Source: Phaeobacter sp. G2
GTDB lineage: Bacteria; Pseudomonadota; Alphaproteobacteria; Rhodobacterales; Rhodobacteraceae
Assembly: GCA_025163595.1 (NCBI GenBank)
Contig: CP104100.1
Location: forward strand, 3,100,001-3,164,000
Reading direction: 5' to 3'
Length of the DNA stretch: 64,000 nucleotides
Positions 42,233 through 51,264 of the stretch are shown here, piece after piece (position 1 is the stretch's first letter; every line of letters begins with the position of its first letter). The notes below the pieces were generated by a model that saw only the letters and a list, made by a program, of their open reading frames with translations, was not told the origin of the DNA and ran no database searches. The position numbers and the translations under genes were made by a program.

Positions 42233-44362
42233 TCAGCTGCGGGCTTCGCGGATCAGTTTCAGGACATCCTGCGCCGCTTCGGGGATGTTGGTGCCAGGGC
42301 CAAAGATCGCTTTGACGCCGTTGTCATAAAGATACTGGTAGTCCTGCTGCGGAATAACTCCGCCGCAGATCACAAGAATATCCTCGGCGCCCTGCTCTTT
42401 CAGTTCCTTTACCAGCTGCGGTGCCAGGGTTTTGTGACCTGCCGCCTGGGATGAGATACCGATAACATGCACATCATTGTCGATGGCATCCTGCGCCGCC
42501 TCTGCGGGGGTCTGAAACAGTGGACCTACGTCCACATCAAACCCGATATCGGCAAAGGCTGTGGCGATTACCTTGGCGCCCCGGTCGTGCCCGTCCTGGC
42601 CCATCTTGACCACCAGAAGACGCGGGCGACGCCCTTCTTCTTCGGCAAAGGCTTCGATGCTTTTCTGGATCTCGGCAAAGCCTTCGTCGCCTTCATAGGC
42701 CGCGCCATAGACCCCCGCCAGAGTTTTCACCTCGGCGCGGTGACGGCCAAATTCTTTTTCCATCGCCATGCTGATTTCTCCAACTGAGGCCCGCATCCGC
42801 GCCGCTTCGACGGCAGCTTCCAGCAGGTTGCCGCCATTTTTGGCACGATTGGTCAACTCATCCAACGCAGCCTGACACGCCGCCTCGTCGCGCTCGTCGC
42901 GCATTTTCTGCAAACGGGCAATCTGGCTTTCGCGCACGGCCACGTTGTCCACGTCCAGGATGTCGATCGGGTCTTCTTTTTCCTTGCGGTATTTGTTGAC
43001 GCCGACAATCACCTCTTCGCCGCGGTCGATCATTGCCTGACGACGGGCGGCGCTTTCCTCGATGCGCAGCTTGGGCATGCCAGAGGCCACAGCCTTGGTC
43101 ATGCCGCCCATTTCCTCAACCTCCGACATCAGCGCCCAGGCCTTGTCGATCAGCTCGTTTGTCAGGCTTTCCACATAGTAAGAGCCCGCCAGCGGGTCGA
43201 CCACATTGGTGACGCCGGTTTCTTCCTGCAACACCAGCTGAGTGTTACGGGCAATACGCGCCGAGAATTCGGTGGGCAGCGCGATGGCTTCGTCCAGCGC
43301 ATTGGTGTGCAGCGATTGGGTGCCGCCCAAAACCGCCGACATCGCCTCATAGGCGGTGCGGATCACGTTGTTATAGGGGTCTTGTTCCTGCAGGGACACG
43401 CCCGAGGTCTGGCAGTGGGTGCGCAGCATCTTGGACCGGTCGGACTTGGCGTCAAATTCGGTCATGACGCGATGCCACAGGGTGCGCGCCGCGCGCAGTT
43501 TGGCAATTTCCATGAAGAAGTTGGTGCCAATGGCAAAGAAAAAGCTGAGACGGCCGGCAAATTTATCCACATCCATACCCGCCTCGGTAGCGGCGCGGAC
43601 ATATTCGCGACCATCAGCCAGCGTATAGGCCAGCTCCTGCACCAGATTGGCGCCGGCTTCCTGCATGTGGTAGCCGGAAATCGAGATCGAATTGAACTTG
43701 GGCATCTCATTGGAGGTGTATTCAATGATATCCGAGATGATCTTCATCGAAGGCTCTGGCGGATAAACATAGGTGTTGCGGACCATGAATTCCTTCAGAA
43801 TATCGTTCTGAATGGTGCCCGCCAGCAGTGCCTTGTCATGGCCCTGCTCTTCGCCCGCCACGATGAAGCTGGCCAGGATCGGGATCACCGCGCCGTTCAT
43901 GGTCATCGACACCGAAACCTTGTCGAGCGGAATACCGTCAAACAGGATCTTCATGTCCTCAACAGAATCGATGGCAACGCCAGCCTTGCCCACATCGCCC
44001 ACTACCCGTTCGTGATCGCTGTCATAGCCCCGGTGGGTGGCCAGATCAAAGGCCACGGAAACCCCCTGCTGGCCCGCTTCCAGATTGCGGCGGTAAAAAG
44101 CGTTGCTCTCTTCGGCGGTGGAAAAGCCCGCATATTGCCGAATGGTCCAGGGGCGGCCTGCATACATCGTGGCCTTGACGCCACGGGTGAAAGGGCCAAA
44201 GCCGGGCAGCGTGCCCATATGCGGTAGCTCGGCGGTGTCTTCAGCCGTATACAGCGGCTTGACCTCAATACCTTCCAGTGTCTTCCAGGTCAGGTCTTCG
44301 AGTGGGCGGCCACGGAGCTCTTTTTCAGCCAGAGCCCGCCAATCGTCTGTCTTGCTTGTCAT
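42233..44362 (-). CDS. mcm: Methylmalonyl-CoA mutase
   Basis: A 709-residue adenosylcobalamin enzyme converting (R)-methylmalonyl-CoA to succinyl-CoA. The N-terminal catalytic domain has Thr-Ile-Arg-Gln-Tyr-Ala-Gly-Phe and [10 protein letters not shown]; the C-terminal B12-binding domain has Asp-x-His-x-x-Gly with His592, then Gly-Ile-Ser-Ser and Val-Ile-Cys-Gly-Gly. The single-chain length matches the one-subunit enzyme. It is the last step of the propionyl-CoA route; pccA and pccB lie upstream on the same strand. No methylmalonyl-CoA epimerase is visible here. The gene overlaps the sulfotransferase-like gene by 38 bases. Confidence 0.97.
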   Translation of the reverse strand: MTSKTDDWRALAEKELRGRPLEDLTWKTLEGIEVKPLYTAEDTAELPHMGTLPGFGPFTRGVKATMYAGRPWTIRQYAGFSTAEESNAFYRRNLEAGQQGVSVAFDLATHRGYDSDHERVVGDVGKAGVAIDSVEDMKILFDGIPLDKVSVSMTMNGAVIPILASFIVAGEEQGHDKALLAGTIQNDILKEFMVRNTYVYPPEPSMKIISDIIEYTSNEMPKFNSISISGYHMQEAGANLVQELAYTLADGREYVRAATEAGMDVDKFAGRLSFFFAIGTNFFMEIAKLRAARTLWHRVMTEFDAKSDRSKMLRTHCQTSGVSLQEQDPYNNVIRTAYEAMSAVLGGTQSLHTNALDEAIALPTEFSARIARNTQLVLQEETGVTNVVDPLAGSYYVESLTNELIDKAWALMSEVEEMGGMTKAVASGMPKLRIEESAARRQAMIDRGEEVIVGVNKYRKEKEDPIDILDVDNVAVRESQIARLQKMRDERDEAACQAALDELTNRAKNGGNLLEAAVEAARMRASVGEISMAMEKEFGRHRAEVKTLAGVYGAAYEGDEGFAEIQKSIEAFAEEEGRRPRLLVVKMGQDGHDRGAKVIATAFADIGFDVDVGPLFQTPAEAAQDAIDNDVHVIGISSQAAGHKTLAPQLVKELKEQGAEDILVICGGVIPQQDYQYLYDNGVKAIFGPGTNIPEAAQDVLKLIREARS

Positions 44363-45260
44363 GGGATCTTCCTCTTGTCATATCTGTTTGGGGCAGGTTT
44401 AGTCCTGCCGCCTGGTGTTCTGGATCCTGGACCAGCTGCGCCAGCCCATCGGCGCCGGCAGTCAGCCACATCAGATCATCTGAATAATTCTCGCGCAGCA
44501 TGGCGCTTTGGGTTTCGTCAAAGGGGCGCCAGCGCCCCTCTCCTTCGGGCAGCTCAAGGGCTGTGTTTGTCAGCACATGGGCCCGCAGATCTTCCAGCCG
44601 CAAGGAGGCGTTGAGCCGCACCCGTGCATGGTTGCGCGGGGCTTCGCTGTTGCTCAGCAGTTGCAGTTGCAGTTCAGGGCGGCCGCAAAAGATCTCAAAG
44701 GGCAGGACCTGGATCTCCACCCCGGGCATGGCGCAGGCGATATCGGAAATAACATCGCGCCAGCTGCGGCTGCTCTCGGCAAGGTTTTGCAATTGCAAAT
44801 GCGACGGGACGCGGTGCCCCCGGGTGACCGCATAGGTCAGGGCAGAGGTCCAGTAGCTTTCCAGGCTGCGAATATTGAGCGCCACAGAAGAAATCTGGCC
44901 ATCAAAGGCTTCGGCGTAGCGTGCCAGCCGCTCCCCGACGCCACTATAAAGCCCGCCGAGCCGCAGATTTGTGCGGGTGCTGCCGATGAGGTTTTCATCA
45001 CTGACAATAAGTTGCTGAATGCCGCGCTCCCGGCTGTGGTTCAGGTTCATCCTGATCCGCCCCTGCGCCCGTTTTGCCAGCGCTGTGGAATTCACCACCG
45101 AAGGTGTGGGCAAGACCCCGTGCAGCAAGCCATTGCGGGTGCGTCGTGGTCCCCAAAACCCTATCCCTTGCGTTTCAAGCTCTGCTGCATTCTGGCGCAG
45201 GTATTCCTGAAAAGAGGTGGTGGCACAGCGGTGTGCCCCAAGATGAAGACAGGTTTGCAT
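44325..45260 (-). CDS. Sulfotransferase-like P-loop protein
   Basis: A 311-residue protein from an ATG at 45260. The first strand-loop reads [13 protein letters not shown], which has the outline of the PAPS-binding loop of sulfotransferases (Lys/Arg ... Thr-Thr-Ser). A second basic region with [10 protein letters not shown] follows, similar to the Arg-x-Pro-x4-Ser motif in spacing. The gene lies inside the propionate operon and overlaps mcm by 38 bases. The substrate and the reason for the coupling are unknown. A general P-loop protein is an alternative. Confidence 0.55.
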   Translation of the reverse strand: MQTCLHLGAHRCATTSFQEYLRQNAAELETQGIGFWGPRRTRNGLLHGVLPTPSVVNSTALAKRAQGRIRMNLNHSRERGIQQLIVSDENLIGSTRTNLRLGGLYSGVGERLARYAEAFDGQISSVALNIRSLESYWTSALTYAVTRGHRVPSHLQLQNLAESSRSWRDVISDIACAMPGVEIQVLPFEIFCGRPELQLQLLSNSEAPRNHARVRLNASLRLEDLRAHVLTNTALELPEGEGRWRPFDETQSAMLRENYSDDLMWLTAGADGLAQLVQDPEHQAAGLNLPQTDMTRGRSHDKQDRRLAGSG

Positions 45261-45440
45261 CGCATTTCCAATTCTTTGGACGGGAGGCGCGTTCCGCACC
45301 TCTGAAAAGGGAGACTGCGCGATCATTGTCCACAGACCCTCTCAAAGCGATTAACAAGCGTGGTTTTTTTTCTGCAAACAGGCCGATTGCCCATCGCATT
45401 TATGCGCCATGCGCATATATTGAGGCCAACAGGAGAGATT

Positions 45441-45887
45441 ATGAAACCAATCCTAGCCCTTGTTTTGTCGAGTTTTCTTCCGCTTACCCTAGCTGTAGCA
45501 GCCCAAGCTTCAGAGCCTGAGCCCCCCACGCTTGTGCAGCCCGGAGAAGAGGTCGATCTGTCCAGTTTTCTGTGGCACAAGCGCCCAATTGTTGTCTTTG
45601 CCGACAGCCCGGAAGACCCCCGGTTCAAAGAGCAAATGATCCTGTTGACCAGCGAAGCAGAGGCCTTACTGGAACGCGATGTCGTGGTCCTGACCGATAC
45701 CACCCCAAAACCCACCTCGGCGCTGCGCAAGCAACTGCGCCCGCGTGGGTTCATGCTGGTTCTGGTGGGCAAGGACGGGGGCGTGAAGCTGCGCAAACCA
45801 CATCCCTGGACAGTCCGCGAGCTGTCGCGCACCATCGACAAGTTCCAGGACCGTTTGCGAGAGGTCGAAGATCGGCGCGAGAACTGA
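45441..45887 (+). CDS. DUF4174 secreted protein
   Basis: A 148-residue protein with GGAG before its ATG at 45441, and a signal peptide (Met-Lys-Pro-Ile-Leu-Ala-Leu-Val, cleavage near Ala-Gln-Ala-Ser). The mature part has Arg-Pro-Ile-Val-Val-Phe-Ala-Asp-Ser-Pro near residue 50 and Phe-Met-Leu-Val-Leu-Val-Gly-Lys-Asp-Gly-Gly-Val-Lys-Leu-Arg. That is the thioredoxin-like outline of DUF4174, without a catalytic Cys pair. It is periplasmic and transcribed opposite to the propionate genes around it. Confidence 0.78.
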   Translation: MKPILALVLSSFLPLTLAVAAQASEPEPPTLVQPGEEVDLSSFLWHKRPIVVFADSPEDPRFKEQMILLTSEAEALLERDVVVLTDTTPKPTSALRKQLRPRGFMLVLVGKDGGVKLRKPHPWTVRELSRTIDKFQDRLREVEDRREN

Positions 45888-45948
45888 GAGCCATTCGCGC
45901 GCCAGCCGCGCCTTTTACGCATGGGAGTTTGCGCGTTTGGCCAGGGGT

Positions 45949-46449
45949 TTAGCCGTTGCTGCGCACGTAGATCACTGCCTTGGCCTGTGAATCCACAATC
46001 ATTACGCCGTGCCCTTCGGGGATAAAGGCCATGCGCGAGCTGGGGTTCATAATCGCCTGATGGTAGATGGATTTCACCAGCTCGCTCATGCAGTTGACCC
46101 CGGCCAGGCCGGAGTTGAGCACGCTGATCCCATGCGGCAGATCGCGCGACATGATCGCTTCGACCAGCGCATTGGGGGATTTGTCGCCAACCTTGAACAC
46201 CACCGGCTGCCCATCGGCCAGCATCTTGAGCCCGGTATCCACCGAACGCGCGGCGCCAAGCAGCGACGAGATGCGTGGGCTGTCGGTGTGAAACACTGCC
46301 GCCGTGCAGGTGCCGTTGGATTTGAAGAAATAGGTATCGCCCAGTGTGACCCATTCGGAGAGCTGAACACGCAGCTCGTCTTCCTTGTCCAGCGCGCAGC
46401 CGGACAGAAGAAACAAAGCCGAAATCAACGTTACTGCCAGTCGAAACAT
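45949..46449 (-). CDS. Predicted lipoprotein
   Basis: A 166-residue protein from an ATG at 46449. The N-terminus is a lipoprotein signal with Leu-Leu-Ser-Gly-Cys as lipobox (Cys about residue 18). The mature domain has Gly-Thr-Cys-Thr-Ala-Ala-Val-Phe and a second Cys in Val-Asn-Cys-Met, possibly a disulfide. The protein is probably anchored in the outer membrane. I do not recognise the family. It follows pccA on the same strand with a gap of about 190 bases. Confidence 0.7.
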   Translation of the reverse strand: MFRLAVTLISALFLLSGCALDKEDELRVQLSEWVTLGDTYFFKSNGTCTAAVFHTDSPRISSLLGAARSVDTGLKMLADGQPVVFKVGDKSPNALVEAIMSRDLPHGISVLNSGLAGVNCMSELVKSIYHQAIMNPSSRMAFIPEGHGVMIVDSQAKAVIYVRSNG

Positions 46450-46635
46450 GTGCCACCCTGCGATAAACCAATGGGATTGATCTCGCACAGAGGTCTGAAG
46501 ATTTGGTGCATGCACCTGCATTGCATGTGGAAAAAGCAGGCTCAGCGCGACCCGAAGGTCGCAACTGACACCGGAATTTCGCGGCCAGAGCACCCTGCCC
46601 CGCCCGTGAAATCCGGCTTATGCCTGCCTCTGTGA

Positions 46636-48687
46636 TCACCCCTCAAATTCCATGATCACTTCGTCAACTGCCAGGCTGTCGCCTGCACTTGCGTTGATCT
46701 TGGCAATCACGCCTTTCCTTTCGGCACGCAGAATGTTTTCCATCTTCATCGCTTCAACCGAACACAGGGCCTGGCCTTCCTGGACTTCGTCGCCAACCTC
46801 GACATCGATTTTCACCACCAGACCGGGCATCGGACAGAGCAGCAGTTTCGACGTATCAGGCGCCACTTTTTCCGGCATCAGTTCGGCCAGTTCCGCCTGA
46901 CGCTTCGTGCGCACATGCACTTTGATATCAGCACCACGGGACCGGATCCGGAAGCCACCCGAAATCTTGCCCACTTTCAGCACCAGCGGGGTGCCATCCA
47001 CATCGATTGTCGCCAGCTGATCTCCCGGCGTCCAATCGCTGGCGATGCGCATGGCCGCGCCATCCTGGAAGGTGACCGTGGCCCCCAACTGGTCGGCCTC
47101 AATGCTGACCGGGAAGTTCTGCCCCTGCAGGGTAACAACCCAGTCGCTGCCAACCCGGCGCTCGTGATTGTCCATCCGGCCAGACACCCGCGTGCGGCGA
47201 ATTTCGGCAACCCGGTGCATCGCAGCCGCCGAGGCCGCAATCCGGCGCAGCGCCTCTTCGGGCAGATCAACACCAACAAAACCTTCGGGATACTGTTCTT
47301 CGATAAAGGCGGTGGTCATGGCGCCCTCAATGAAGATCGGGTGATCCATCACCGCCGACAGGAAAGGCAGGTTGTGGCCAATACCTTCGACCTCAAACCC
47401 GTCCAGTGCATTGCGCATCGCCTCAATCGCCTGATCGCGGGTGGGTGCCCAGGTGCAAAGCTTGGCGATCATCGGGTCATAATACATCGAGATTTCGCCG
47501 CCCTCATAGACGCCGGTATCATTGCGCACCGCGATACCCGCGCCCGCAGGCGCATCGCCCTGCCATTTGCCATTATCCAACAGCGGACCACCCGACAGCT
47601 CAGCCGGGGGACGATAGCGGGTCAGACGGCCAATCGAGGGCAGAAAGCCCCGATAGGGATCTTCGGCATAAAGACGGTTTTCAATCGCCCAGCCGTTCAG
47701 CTGCACGTCGTCCTGCGAGATCGTCAGCGGCTCACCATTGGCGACCCGGATCATCTGTTCCACCAGGTCAACACCGGTGATCAGCTCAGTCACCGGGTGT
47801 TCCACCTGCAAACGGGTATTCATTTCCAGGAAGTAGAAGTTCTTATCGCCGTCCACGATGAATTCCACGGTCCCGGCAGAGGCATAATCCACCGCCTGAG
47901 CCAGGGCGACAGCCTGCTCCCCCATGGCCTTGCGGGTGGCCTCATCCAGGAAAGGGCTTGGCGCTTCTTCCACAACCTTCTGCTGGCGACGCTGGATCGA
48001 ACACTCGCGCTCGCCCAGGTAGATGCCATTGCCATGGGCATCGCAAAGCACCTGAATTTCGATATGGCGCGGTTGCGTCACAAATTTCTCGATAAAGATC
48101 CGGTCATCACCAAAGGAACTCGCCGCCTCGTTCTTGGAAGACTGGAAGCCTTCGCGGGCCTCTTCGTCGTTCCAGGCAATTCGCATGCCTTTGCCGCCAC
48201 CGCCAGCTGAAGCCTTGAGCATCACCGGATAGCCGATCTCGCGCGAGATCTTTACCGCCTCATCGGCGTCTTCGATCAGGCCCATGTGACCAGGAACTGT
48301 GGAAACACCCGCTTCCTTGGCGATTTTCTTCGAGGTGATCTTGTCACCCATCTTTTCAATGGCCCCCACAGGCGGGCCAACAAAGGCTACACCCTCGGCC
48401 GCCAGGGCCTCAGCGAACTTGGAGTTTTCCGACAAAAAACCATAGCCAGGATGAACCGCCTGAGCGCCGGTTGCGCGAATGGCCTCCATCACCTTATCGA
48501 TAACAATATAGGACTGATTGGCAGGGGGCGGGCCGATATGAACCGCCTCATCGGCCATTTGCACATGCAGGGCCTGCTTATCCGCATCCGAATAGATGGC
48601 AACGGTTTTGATACCCATCTTGCGGGCGGTCTTGATAACACGGCAGGCGATCTCGCCCCGGTTCGCGATCAGGATCTTTTCAAACAT
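46636..48687 (-). CDS. pccA: Propionyl-CoA carboxylase, alpha (biotin) subunit
   Basis: A 683-residue biotin-carboxylase/biotin-carrier protein. It begins Met-Phe-Glu-Lys-Ile-Leu-Ile-Ala-Asn-Arg-Gly-Glu-Ile-Ala (start at 48687; 12 residues upstream are not family sequence). The ATP-grasp region has Gly-Gly-Gly-Gly-Lys-Gly-Met-Arg, and the biotin site is Glu-Ala-Met-Lys-Met, with Lys648 about 35 residues from the end. A linker region binds PccB. With PccB it makes methylmalonyl-CoA from propionyl-CoA, ATP and bicarbonate. Confidence 0.96.
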   Translation of the reverse strand: MFEKILIANRGEIACRVIKTARKMGIKTVAIYSDADKQALHVQMADEAVHIGPPPANQSYIVIDKVMEAIRATGAQAVHPGYGFLSENSKFAEALAAEGVAFVGPPVGAIEKMGDKITSKKIAKEAGVSTVPGHMGLIEDADEAVKISREIGYPVMLKASAGGGGKGMRIAWNDEEAREGFQSSKNEAASSFGDDRIFIEKFVTQPRHIEIQVLCDAHGNGIYLGERECSIQRRQQKVVEEAPSPFLDEATRKAMGEQAVALAQAVDYASAGTVEFIVDGDKNFYFLEMNTRLQVEHPVTELITGVDLVEQMIRVANGEPLTISQDDVQLNGWAIENRLYAEDPYRGFLPSIGRLTRYRPPAELSGGPLLDNGKWQGDAPAGAGIAVRNDTGVYEGGEISMYYDPMIAKLCTWAPTRDQAIEAMRNALDGFEVEGIGHNLPFLSAVMDHPIFIEGAMTTAFIEEQYPEGFVGVDLPEEALRRIAASAAAMHRVAEIRRTRVSGRMDNHERRVGSDWVVTLQGQNFPVSIEADQLGATVTFQDGAAMRIASDWTPGDQLATIDVDGTPLVLKVGKISGGFRIRSRGADIKVHVRTKRQAELAELMPEKVAPDTSKLLLCPMPGLVVKIDVEVGDEVQEGQALCSVEAMKMENILRAERKGVIAKINASAGDSLAVDEVIMEFEG

Positions 48688-48824
48688 TGGCAGTCCCTTG
48701 TTCTTTTGTATGCCGAAATGCAAAACGCCGCAGGCGAGCTCTGGGCTCGCCGGCGGCGCTTGCGTGAGTATCTGCTGTCGCCCGAAGGGGCTGACAGATC
48801 AGTGAAACTGGTGCTGTAGTCGCC

Positions 48825-49028
48825 CTAGCAACGGCCAGGGTTTTCCTTGCAATAGATAAGATTGGCCGCTGTACCGACGGCCGCACCGGTGAGCAAATGC
48901 CCCCCCAGCAAAGCCGATCCGACGGCCCCCGCACCGGCGCCAAAGGCGACTTGTTCGCCGGTGGTGTCGCCACAGGCTGACAGGGCCGTGCAAAGCCCCA
49001 ACGCAGATGTGAAAAGGATTGCCCGCAT
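48825..49028 (-). CDS. Small lipoprotein with glycine-zipper region
   Basis: A 67-residue protein with a lipoprotein signal (Ala-Leu-Ser-Ala-Cys, Cys19). Its mature part is Gly/Ala-rich with a zipper-like repeat (Gly-Ala-Gly-Ala-Gly-Ala-Val-Gly), then two Cys near the C-terminus. It sits between pccA and the other small genes of the propionate operon. Such small lipoproteins are frequent in this family; the role is unknown. Confidence 0.68.
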   Translation of the reverse strand: MRAILFTSALGLCTALSACGDTTGEQVAFGAGAGAVGSALLGGHLLTGAAVGTAANLIYCKENPGRC

Positions 49029-49308
49029 AGTATTTTAACTCCTTTTTGTGGAGAGCGCTGCTCTCTTCTCCAACAAGCAGTTGTCGGGCCAGCGGGCAAC
49101 AAATCAGTGTGTGAGCCGCAAAAATGAGCAGCCCTGCGCCCAAAGGTGCTGCGCGCTCGGCGGGCTTTCGCCACTGGCGCCGCCCTGCCCGCACCGCGAG
49201 CCTGTTCAGCAGGGTTAAACAACGGGGCGAAGCCCACAATCCGACCGACGAGGACAGCGCCCACGCCCCGCCCCCGCTGGTCGCCTGCGCCTGGCTTCGC
49301 CCCGCGCA

Positions 49309-49665
49309 TCACAGGCTCTTCCCCTCAAAGGCTTCCGGAAAAGACCGCTGAGCCAGTTCGACATCAAGAACCAGAAGAGCCTCATAGGAGGCCGGATCAA
49401 AGGGATCTTCTGCGGGGAGAACTTCCCGGCCAAAAAGCCAGCTCAATCGGCCCGCATCCAGGTTGCCCCGTTCAAAGGGCTGGTCGCCAAACTGCTGCAA
49501 CAAAGCCTGCATAAAGGCGGCATCAGCACGCCGGTCTGCCGGTTTGCGATCCCGGAACCGTTCGCGTTTGGTCAGCTCGGTCACCCCTTTGGGATTGGGG
49601 CGACGAACGACAAATTGAAAATCTGTTCCCGGCAGACGGCCAGGAAACCCTCGGTGCTTTAGCAT
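49309..49665 (-). CDS. Hypothetical protein of the pcc operon
   Basis: A 118-residue basic protein from an ATG at 49665. It begins Met-Leu-Lys-His-Arg-Gly-Phe-Pro-Gly-Arg-Leu-Pro-Gly-Thr-Asp-Phe. The first half is very rich in Arg/Lys, the second half contains Asp-Pro-Phe-Asp-Pro-Ala-Ser-Tyr and an acidic helix. I do not recognise it. It lies in the pccB to pccA interval on the same strand and is probably conserved among relatives of this organism. About 280 bases to its left are gene-free and GC-rich. Confidence 0.6.
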   Translation of the reverse strand: MLKHRGFPGRLPGTDFQFVVRRPNPKGVTELTKRERFRDRKPADRRADAAFMQALLQQFGDQPFERGNLDAGRLSWLFGREVLPAEDPFDPASYEALLVLDVELAQRSFPEAFEGKSL

Positions 49666-49734
49666 GATGGTGCCTCCGATCCGGCACCCCGAGGGACGGC
49701 TGGGGCCGGCCACAGGGCCGGACCCCATGTGTCG

Positions 49735-49875
49735 TTACTTGTATTTTCCGGTGTATACTGGCTCAACCGAGATGGGTTCGGGATCGACCACAACGAACTC
49801 TTCTTCACGGTTACCACAGGCGGCAACCATCGCCAGCAGACCTGCCAGCGTGATAAACTTGATGCTCTTGGACAT
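49735..49875 (-). CDS. Very small lipoprotein (46 residues)
   Basis: Translating the minus strand from the ATG at 49875 gives 46 residues ending in a TAA. The N-terminus Met-Ser-Lys-Ser-Ile-Lys-Phe-Ile-Thr, the hydrophobic run and the Val-Ala-Ala-Cys lipobox (Cys20) make a lipoprotein signal. The mature peptide is short and acidic with Pro and Val repeats. CAGGAGACAG stands a few bases before the ATG. Size and position agree with a conserved but overlooked member of the operon. Confidence 0.72.
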   Translation of the reverse strand: MSKSIKFITLAGLLAMVAACGNREEEFVVVDPEPISVEPVYTGKYK

Positions 49876-50089
49876 TTCTGTCTCCTGAATGTGTTTACGA
49901 GACCGCCAAGACCTACTGCCTTGTCCAGCCTCAACCTCAATTTGCGAAGGGTACTGTGACCATTCGCGCCAAGGATAGCCGGATTACCGGGTGAATCACA
50001 TCGAAAACCACCCCTCACAGGGGGCTGTGGCCGCAAAGCCGCAAAACACCGCCCATGGCAAGAGTGCGCCGCAAGATGTTGTAGAGACA

Positions 50090-50665
50090 TCAAAAAGCCT
50101 CCCAAATGCAGCGACCTTCACCAGGACGATAGGCTTCAAAAAACTGGGTTGCGTCGGGATCCGGGGTGCCAAATTCTACCGGGCGGTCCGAAAAGGAGAT
50201 CACCACCATGCTGGGGGACAGGGCATGCTGGGCCAGATAGTCCAGCGCCAGCGAGTCGCACAGATAGTCCATATCCGCAGCGCTGCGCTGGAAATCCGCG
50301 CCCGCTTCTACGCCCGCTTCTGCCCCCTCCGGCGCCTGACGCGAAATTCCGGGCACAACAAACCGGAACCGCGCCCAAAGCGCACCAGGACTGTCGTCCA
50401 GCAAGACTTCCGACAACAGCACCTGCTGCCCCGAGGGCACCGTCACAGGCACAAAGGCCCCAGAAAGCGCGGCCTCCTCAGCCTCAAGGATCTGAGTCGT
50501 AAGCAGCAGACAAAGGCCACTGCCAAAAAAGACCTTTTGTACAGGGGGAAACAGCCAATCACCAAATCCGCAACCCCACCCCCCAATGACTTGGGCTCCT
50601 CCGGGCGGGGCTGCTGGCGCTGCGCCACTGGCGCGCGCTGTCTGGTATTGGTGCTGGCAGATCAT
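50090..50665 (-). CDS. DUF6497-like protein of the pcc operon
   Basis: A 191-residue protein with the motif pattern of a Rhodobacteraceae family of unknown function: Val-Pro-Ser-Gly-Gln-Gln-Val-Leu-Leu-Ser-Glu-Val, Arg-Phe-Arg-Phe-Val-Val-Pro-Gly-Ile, Asp-Met-Asp-Tyr-Leu-Cys, Val-Val-Ile-Ser-Phe-Ser-Asp-Arg-Pro-Val and Gln-Phe-Phe-Glu-Ala-Tyr-Arg. I recall this as DUF6497, but the name should be verified. A hydrophobic segment near residues 45-60 suggests export or anchoring. It overlaps the gene upstream by four bases. Confidence 0.65.
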   Translation of the reverse strand: MICQHQYQTARASGAAPAAPPGGAQVIGGWGCGFGDWLFPPVQKVFFGSGLCLLLTTQILEAEEAALSGAFVPVTVPSGQQVLLSEVLLDDSPGALWARFRFVVPGISRQAPEGAEAGVEAGADFQRSAADMDYLCDSLALDYLAQHALSPSMVVISFSDRPVEFGTPDPDATQFFEAYRPGEGRCIWEAF

Positions 50666-51159
50666 TGTCCAGTCTCGGCCTCTTTGTCAAACCCTGTTGT
50701 AGATTTGTGCAGTTTTACTTCTGATTGCGCGCTCTTTAAGCGCTTCTTGTCTCGCATTGCATGTCGCAGCCAACGGCTGCGCTTTGCCTCATCCGCCAGT
50801 ACCGCCTTGATTTCAGAGGCCAAGTTACCCGGAACCCGCCCAGCCACACGGCCACCCGCTGTGACCAGCAAGCCATCGCCCTGCTCTTCGACCTTCACCA
50901 CTGGAGAAAAGCCCCGCACGGCCTGAACCGCCCGCCACATGTCTTGGCGGATCTGCTGCGCCAGTCGCAGCGGATCCGCTGGAGGTAACACCACGGACAC
51001 GGCGACATCAAAGCGCGGCGGGACTTGGCGCGCCACTGTCAAAGAGCCCTCTTCGCGAAAGATATGCCACTTGCCGCGCATCACGTTGCGCCAAGCCCAC
51101 AAACCGCAAGCAGACCACCAGCTTCGAGCGCGCCGCAAACCACAGCTGACACCGTGCAC
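50662..51159 (-). CDS. Hypothetical basic protein downstream of pccB
   Basis: A 165-residue protein that begins with a GTG at 51159; several in-frame later starts are possible. The N-terminal part is Arg/Trp-rich; the central part has Phe-Asp-Val-Ala-Val-Ser-Val-Val-Leu-Pro-Pro and Val-Arg-Gly-Phe-Ser-Pro-Val-Val-Lys-Val-Glu-Glu-Gln, and the C-terminus is strongly basic with Lys-Lys-Arg-Leu-Lys. No known domain is recognised. It sits between pccB (105 bases away) and the DUF6497-like gene, sharing the operon. Confidence 0.58.
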   Translation of the reverse strand: MHGVSCGLRRARSWWSACGLWAWRNVMRGKWHIFREEGSLTVARQVPPRFDVAVSVVLPPADPLRLAQQIRQDMWRAVQAVRGFSPVVKVEEQGDGLLVTAGGRVAGRVPGNLASEIKAVLADEAKRSRWLRHAMRDKKRLKSAQSEVKLHKSTTGFDKEAETGQ

Positions 51160-51264
51160 GCCTGATCTTTCCGAAGCCCTGTCATTGCCTCACGCTTTCC
51201 TTTTCATCTTTCCAAAAATACCTTCGGGGGTGCGGGGGCAGACAGCCCCCGCGACAACACCCGC

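Noticed and set aside
42233..44362. Isobutyryl-CoA mutase or ethylmalonyl-CoA mutase instead of methylmalonyl-CoA mutase
   Set aside because: Single-chain length, B12 domain at the C-terminus, and linkage with pccA, pccB and scfR favour methylmalonyl-CoA mutase, although close homologues cannot be fully excluded by eye.
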